From Aeromicrobium massiliense JC14 (GTDB taxonomy: Bacteria > Actinomycetota > Actinomycetes > Propionibacteriales > Nocardioidaceae), in assembly GCF_000312105.1 (NCBI RefSeq), contig NZ_HE978638.1, forward strand, positions 612,386-676,385: 64,000 nucleotides of DNA. The letters run 5' to 3'. Numbering within the stretch: position 1 is the stretch's first letter; each line of letters starts with the position of its first letter. The position numbers and the translations under genes are program-made. The notes below the pieces were generated by a model that was not told where the DNA came from, ran no database searches, and saw only the letters and a program-made list of their open reading frames with translations. Positions 60,279-64,000 of the stretch are shown here, piece after piece.

Positions 60279-60740
60279 ATGCGTCGCGGTCGCCGGCTCG
60301 GCATCGACGTGGGCGACGCCCGCATCGGTGTCGCCACGTGCGACCCGGACGGGCTGATCGCCACCCCGGTCGAGACCGTGCCGGCGGGCCGCGACGCCAT
60401 CGCGCGCCTGGCCGCACTGGCCGCCGAGCACGACGTCGTGGAGTGCGTGGTGGGCCTGCCGCTGAGCCTGTCGGGCGCCGAGGGCCCCGCCGCGGCGAAG
60501 GTGCGGGCGTTCGCCGCCGACCTCCGCGACGCGGTCGCGCCCGTGGGCATCCGGCTGTTCGACGAGCGGATGACTACGATGACCGCTGACGCGATGCTGC
60601 GTCAGGCCGGACGGACCGGACGCGGCAAGGCGAGCCGTGGCAAGCGCCAGGTGATCGACCAGGCGGCCGCTACCGTGATCCTCCAGACGGCACTCGACAC
60701 CGAGCGGAGCCGGGGCAGTGCGCCCGGCGAGACCTTGTGA
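60279..60740 (+). CDS. ruvX: RuvX/YqgF family Holliday junction resolvase-like protein
   Basis: The 153-residue RNase H-fold nuclease has LGIDVGDARIGVATCDPDG with the first Asp, VVGLPLSLSGAEGPAAAKVR, RLFDERMTTMTADAML and QVIDQAAATVILQ with the last Asp. The family processes rRNA or junction DNA. ATG two bases after the alaS stop. Confidence 0.93.
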   Translation: MRRGRRLGIDVGDARIGVATCDPDGLIATPVETVPAGRDAIARLAALAAEHDVVECVVGLPLSLSGAEGPAAAKVRAFAADLRDAVAPVGIRLFDERMTTMTADAMLRQAGRTGRGKASRGKRQVIDQAAATVILQTALDTERSRGSAPGETL

Positions 60741-60746
60741 GGACGT

Positions 60747-61895
60747 ATGACTGACAGCGGGCTCGGCCTCTTCGGCGACCAGGCGCAGGATCCGGCACCC
60801 CCGCCCGCGGGACCGGGTCGGCGGCGGGCGCCCAAGAAGCAGCGCAACGTCAAGCCGCTGCGCTGGGTGATCGTGCTCGCCGTCGTCGGCGCGCTCGTCT
60901 TCGGCAGCGTGTGGGCCTGGAAGAAGGCCGACAGCTTCCTCAACGGTCCGGAGGACTACGCCGGCGAGGGCAGCGGCGAGGTCGTCGTCGAGGTCAAGCA
61001 GGGCGACACCGGCTCCGACGTGGCCACCACGTTGTTCGAGGCCGGGGTCGTCAAGAGCCGCGAGGCGTTCTACCAGCTGTCGATCAGCGACGACCGCGGC
61101 TCGCAGCTGCAGCCGGGCTTCTACCAGCTGCGCAAGCAGATGTCGGCCGAGTGGGCGCTCAAGGAGCTCGTCGACCCCAAGAACCGGGTCGAGGGCAAGG
61201 TCGGCATCCCCGAGGGGGCGCGCGTCGGCCAGATCGTCGAGGCCATCGCCAAGAACACCGAGATCAAGCAGGAGGACCTCGAGGCCGCGCTCGAGGACCC
61301 CAGCTCGATCGGCCTGCCCGAGGAGGCGAACGGCAACCCGGAGGGCTGGCTGTTCCCGGCCACCTACACCGTCCCGCCCGGCACGTCCGCGACCGACCTG
61401 CTGAGCCAGATGGTCAAGAAGACGATCGCCGTCGAGGAGGACCTCGACATCGACACCCGTGCGAAGGAGCTGGGCTTCTCCAAGGAGGAGATCGTCATCA
61501 TCGCGAGCATCCTGGAGTACGAGGTCAACCGCGACGAGGACTTCGGCAAGGCCGCCCGGGTCATCTACAACCGGCTCGAGAAGGACATGCCGCTGCAGAT
61601 GGACTCGACCGTCGCGTACGTCAGCGGCCGCGAGGGCGACGTGTTCACCACCGCCGAGGAGCGCGACGCCGACTCCGAGTACAACACCTACAAGTACCCG
61701 GGCCTGCCGCCCGGACCGATCGGCTCGCCGGGCGAGGCGACCCTCGAGGCGGCGCTCAACCCCACGCCGGGCGACTGGGAGTACTTCGTCGCCGACCCCG
61801 AGAACGGCGGCACGGTGTTCACCGAGACCTACGCCGAGCACCTGCGCGAGGTCGACCGGCTCCAGCAGTTCTGCCGCGAGAGCGACAAGTGCTGA
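60747..61895 (+). CDS. mltG: endolytic murein transglycosylase MltG
   Basis: The 382-residue protein has a cytoplasmic Pro/Arg-rich tail, one transmembrane helix (about 38–57), a LysM-like subdomain (VVVEVKQGDTGSDVATTLFE) and a YceG catalytic domain with NPEGWLFPATYTVP, Glu257 in IIASILEYEV and MPLQMDSTVAYVSG. It cuts new glycan strands at the membrane and so sets their length. The E in ILEYEV replaces the usual I-E-K-E pattern by one substitution only. TGAGGACGT precedes the ATG. Confidence 0.93.
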   Translation: MTDSGLGLFGDQAQDPAPPPAGPGRRRAPKKQRNVKPLRWVIVLAVVGALVFGSVWAWKKADSFLNGPEDYAGEGSGEVVVEVKQGDTGSDVATTLFEAGVVKSREAFYQLSISDDRGSQLQPGFYQLRKQMSAEWALKELVDPKNRVEGKVGIPEGARVGQIVEAIAKNTEIKQEDLEAALEDPSSIGLPEEANGNPEGWLFPATYTVPPGTSATDLLSQMVKKTIAVEEDLDIDTRAKELGFSKEEIVIIASILEYEVNRDEDFGKAARVIYNRLEKDMPLQMDSTVAYVSGREGDVFTTAEERDADSEYNTYKYPGLPPGPIGSPGEATLEAALNPTPGDWEYFVADPENGGTVFTETYAEHLREVDRLQQFCRESDKC

Positions 61896-62707
61896 TGCCG
61901 GGACGCTGCGCGGTCCTCGGCTCCCCGGTCGACCACTCGCTCTCGCCGGCCATGCACCGGCAGGCGTACGCCGAGCTCGGCCTGGACTGGACGTACGAGG
62001 CGCACGACGTCGACGTCGACGCGCTGCCCGGCTTCCTGGCCGGGCTGGACGACACGTGGCGCGGCTTGTCGGTGACGATGCCGCTCAAGCAGCGCGCGCT
62101 CGAGCTGGCCGACGAGGTCGACCCGTTCGCCCGCGTCGTCGGCGTGGCCAACACCCTGGTCCGCACCGAGCGGGGCACCTGGCGGGCGCACAACACCGAC
62201 ACCTCCGGTGCGGTCGCGGCGCTCGACGAGCAGGGTGTCGGCCAGGTGGGCAGCGCCCGGGTGCTGGGGGGTGGCGCGACGGCGCGCTCGCTCCTGCACG
62301 GCCTGCTGGTCCGCGGGCTGGAGCACGTCGAGCTCGTGGTGCGTGACAAGGCGCGCGTCGCCGAGCTGGCCGAGCGCGTGCGCGGCGAGCGCATCGAGGT
62401 CGTCGTGCGCGAGTTCGACGCGCCCTTCCTGGACAAGGTCGACCTGCTGGTCTCCACCGTCCCCTCGGAGGTCGTGCGGCACGACGCGCACGACCTGGTC
62501 GACGCCTCACGCGCCGTCTTCGACGTCCTGTACGACCCGTGGCCGACCGCGCTCGCCGCCACCGCCACGGTGCACGGGGTCCCGCTCGTGACCGGGCTGG
62601 ACCTGTTGGCGCACCAGGCCGCTGGCCAGGTGGAGCTGATGACCGGCTCGGCGGTCCCCGCCGCACGCCTCCGCGAGGCGGCGCTCGCCGAGCTCGCGAG
62701 CCGCTGA
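61895..62707 (+). CDS. aroE: shikimate dehydrogenase
   Basis: The 270-residue enzyme has the substrate motif HSLSPAMH, catalytic Lys65 in TMPLKQRAL, Asn86 in GVANTLV, Asp102 in AHNTDTSG and an NADP-binding loop VLGGGATARSLL, in which the usual GAGG is GGGA. It reduces dehydroshikimate. ATG overlaps the mltG stop by one base. With aroC downstream it serves chorismate synthesis. Confidence 0.9.
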   Translation: MPGRCAVLGSPVDHSLSPAMHRQAYAELGLDWTYEAHDVDVDALPGFLAGLDDTWRGLSVTMPLKQRALELADEVDPFARVVGVANTLVRTERGTWRAHNTDTSGAVAALDEQGVGQVGSARVLGGGATARSLLHGLLVRGLEHVELVVRDKARVAELAERVRGERIEVVVREFDAPFLDKVDLLVSTVPSEVVRHDAHDLVDASRAVFDVLYDPWPTALAATATVHGVPLVTGLDLLAHQAAGQVELMTGSAVPAARLREAALAELASR

Positions 62708-62745
62708 GCCTGGGGACGCCGCGCCCGGCACCCGCCGCTCGCGGC

Positions 62746-62751
62746 TAGGGT
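62746..62751 (+). promoter_or_regulatory. -10 element of a leaderless transcript
   Basis: TAGGGT ends 7 bases before the GTG of the prepilin peptidase gene. No Shine-Dalgarno is present. Confidence 0.5.
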
Positions 62752-62757
62752 GCCAGC

Positions 62758-63429
62758 GTGCTCGTCGTCCTCGCCTGCCTCGTCGCCGCCGCCCTCGGAT
62801 GGCTCGCCCCGCGGGTGCTCGCTCGCGTGCCGGAGCCGGACGACGCGGCGGACGGCAAGCCCACCTATGCGTCCCTCGCCGCGGTGCCCCGGCTCGGGGT
62901 CGTGCTGGCTGTCGCCTCGGCGCTGCTGACCGGCGTCGTCGGGCTCGTCGTCGAGCCGGAGGTCGTGCTCGTGGTCTGGACGCTGCTCGTCCCCGCCGGG
63001 CTGCTGCTCGGCTACGTCGACGCCCGAACGCGGCTGCTGCCCAAGCGGATCGTGCTGCCCCTCAACGTCGCCGTGCTGGTGCTCGTGGGCGTCGCCGCGG
63101 CGCTCGAGCGCGACCTGGACCTGCTGTGGCGCGCCCTGGCCGGGGGAGCGGGCTTGTTCGTGCTGTTCGCCGCGTTCTGGTTCGTCGCCCCGCGCGGCCT
63201 GGGCTACGGCGACGTGCGGCTGTCGCCCGCGTTGGGCATGACGCTCGCCGCGTCGGGCTGGATGGAGCTGTTCGTCGGCGTCTACGCCGGGTTCGTCCTC
63301 GCGGCCGTGCTCGGTCTGGTCCTGGGCCGGCTGGGTCGCATCGACCCCAAGCAGTTCGCGTTCGGCCCGTACCTCGTCGCGGGGGCCGTCGTCGGCGTCC
63401 TGTGGCAGCCGCTCGTGCTGGGCGGCTGA
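62758..63429 (+). CDS. A24 family prepilin peptidase (peptidase domain only)
   Basis: The 223-residue membrane aspartic protease has about six helices and both catalytic Asp: Asp88 in [11 protein letters not shown] and Asp152 in [13 protein letters not shown]. The cytoplasmic methyltransferase domain with the four-Cys motif of PilD is absent, so it should cleave but perhaps not methylate prepilins (Tad/Flp or type IV-like). No pilin genes are in the window. The position between aroE and aroC is common in actinobacteria. Confidence 0.9.
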   Translation: MLVVLACLVAAALGWLAPRVLARVPEPDDAADGKPTYASLAAVPRLGVVLAVASALLTGVVGLVVEPEVVLVVWTLLVPAGLLLGYVDARTRLLPKRIVLPLNVAVLVLVGVAAALERDLDLLWRALAGGAGLFVLFAAFWFVAPRGLGYGDVRLSPALGMTLAASGWMELFVGVYAGFVLAAVLGLVLGRLGRIDPKQFAFGPYLVAGAVVGVLWQPLVLGG

Positions 63430-63484
63430 CCGGTCCTCGGGCGGGGGCTCGGGCCCCACGGGTCGGCGTGGGAGAATCTGGGCC

Positions 63485-64000
63485 ATGCTTCGATGGTTGA
63501 CCGCCGGTGAGTCCCACGGCCCCGCGCTCATGGCCGTGCTGGAGGGCCTCCCGGCCGGGGTCCAGATGACCAGCAAGGACGTCCAGGACGCGCTCGCGCG
63601 CCGCCGGCTCGGCTACGGCCGCGGCGCCCGCATGAAGTTCGAGGCCGACGAGCTCGAGGTCGTCGGCGGCCTGCGCCACGGCTCGACGCTCGGCAGCCCT
63701 GTCGCCCTGCGCATCGGCAACAGCGAGTGGCCGAAGTGGGAGAAGGTCATGTCGGCCGACCCGGTCGACCCCGAGGAGCTCGCCGGCTCGGCCCGCAACG
63801 CCCCGCTGACCCGCCCGCGTCCGGGCCACGCCGACCTGGCCGGCATGCAGAAGTACGACTTCGACGAGGCCCGCCCGATCCTCGAGCGCGCCAGCGCCCG
63901 CGAGACCGCGGCCCGGGTCGCGCTCGGCGAGGTCGCCGCGCAGTTCCTGGAGCAGGCGCTCGGCGTCACGCTCGTCTCGCACGTCGTGTCGATCGGCGGC
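63485..64000 (+). CDS. aroC: chorismate synthase, N-terminal part
   Basis: 172 codons are visible; the gene runs off the right edge. [20 protein letters not shown], the FMN/substrate motif [35 protein letters not shown] and [13 protein letters not shown] are typical. It makes chorismate from EPSP using reduced FMN. A GAGAAT hexamer (63472–63477) ends 8 bases before the ATG, so the mRNA may also be leaderless. Confidence 0.97.
   Translation, partial: MLRWLTAGESHGPALMAVLEGLPAGVQMTSKDVQDALARRRLGYGRGARMKFEADELEVVGGLRHGSTLGSPVALRIGNSEWPKWEKVMSADPVDPEELAGSARNAPLTRPRPGHADLAGMQKYDFDEARPILERASARETAARVALGEVAAQFLEQALGVTLVSHVVSIGG

Overview
The window is GC-rich DNA from a high-GC actinobacterium. The conserved order thrS–HIT–pgsA, pdxS–pdxT–yebC–ruvC–ruvA–ruvB–yajC, apt–rel, hisS–aspS–rarA and alaS–ruvX–mltG–aroE–aroC, the many GTG starts and the protein sequences fit the order Propionibacteriales, probably Nocardioidaceae (Aeromicrobium- or Nocardioides-like). 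This placement is inference from gene content and sequence style; no database search was possible. No CRISPR array, insertion sequence, rRNA gene or intact prophage was seen.

Region 1 (1–11.7 kb) is accessory. It starts with the N-terminus of a ferredoxin-dependent nitrite/sulfite reductase preceded by a Cys-containing leader peptide of the type used for cysteine attenuation. Then come an AidB-like acyl-CoA dehydrogenase and a YihY-family membrane protein, divergent from one shared -10 element, a DUF3352 protein, a two-gene cassette of tiny acidic Pro-rich proteins, a PRISE-type reductase and a large arylsulfatase. The sulfatase lies between repeats that match the flank of a tRNA-Gly gene. 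A tRNA cluster (Val, Cys, Gly), a class IV aminotransferase, a second tRNA-Val, an anti-sigma-type ATPase and two divergent STAS proteins follow.

Region 2 (11.7–34.3 kb) holds a tightly coupled minus-strand operon for peptide and amino-acid handling: glutamine amidotransferase-fold protein, MFS exporter, M24 peptidase, APC permease, small membrane protein, M20 dipeptidase and ThrE-like exporter, with a divergent GCS2-type ligase. It also holds a set of membrane and stress genes: a divergent DUF7144 pair, a second YihY protein, a MalT-like LuxR regulator preceded by two small paralogous proteins, an MFS transporter, a second copy of the tiny-protein cassette, a large-subunit catalase, a PNPOx-like general stress protein and DUF4235.

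Region 3 (34.3–64 kb) is the core backbone: aminoacyl-tRNA synthetases (thrS, hisS, aspS, alaS), phosphatidylinositol phosphate synthesis (pgsA), PLP synthesis (pdxST), Holliday-junction processing (ruvCAB, rarA, ruvX), purine salvage (apt), the stringent response (rel), cell-wall termination (mltG) and the shikimate pathway (aroE, aroC). An AztD-like metal-binding lipoprotein gene with a palindromic operator sits between pgsA and pdxS. secD and secF, normally between yajC and apt, are missing here.

A recurrent feature is a TAnnnT -10 element ending 7–8 bases before the start codon. It is seen at ten genes and points to frequent leaderless transcripts; it helped decide several starts.
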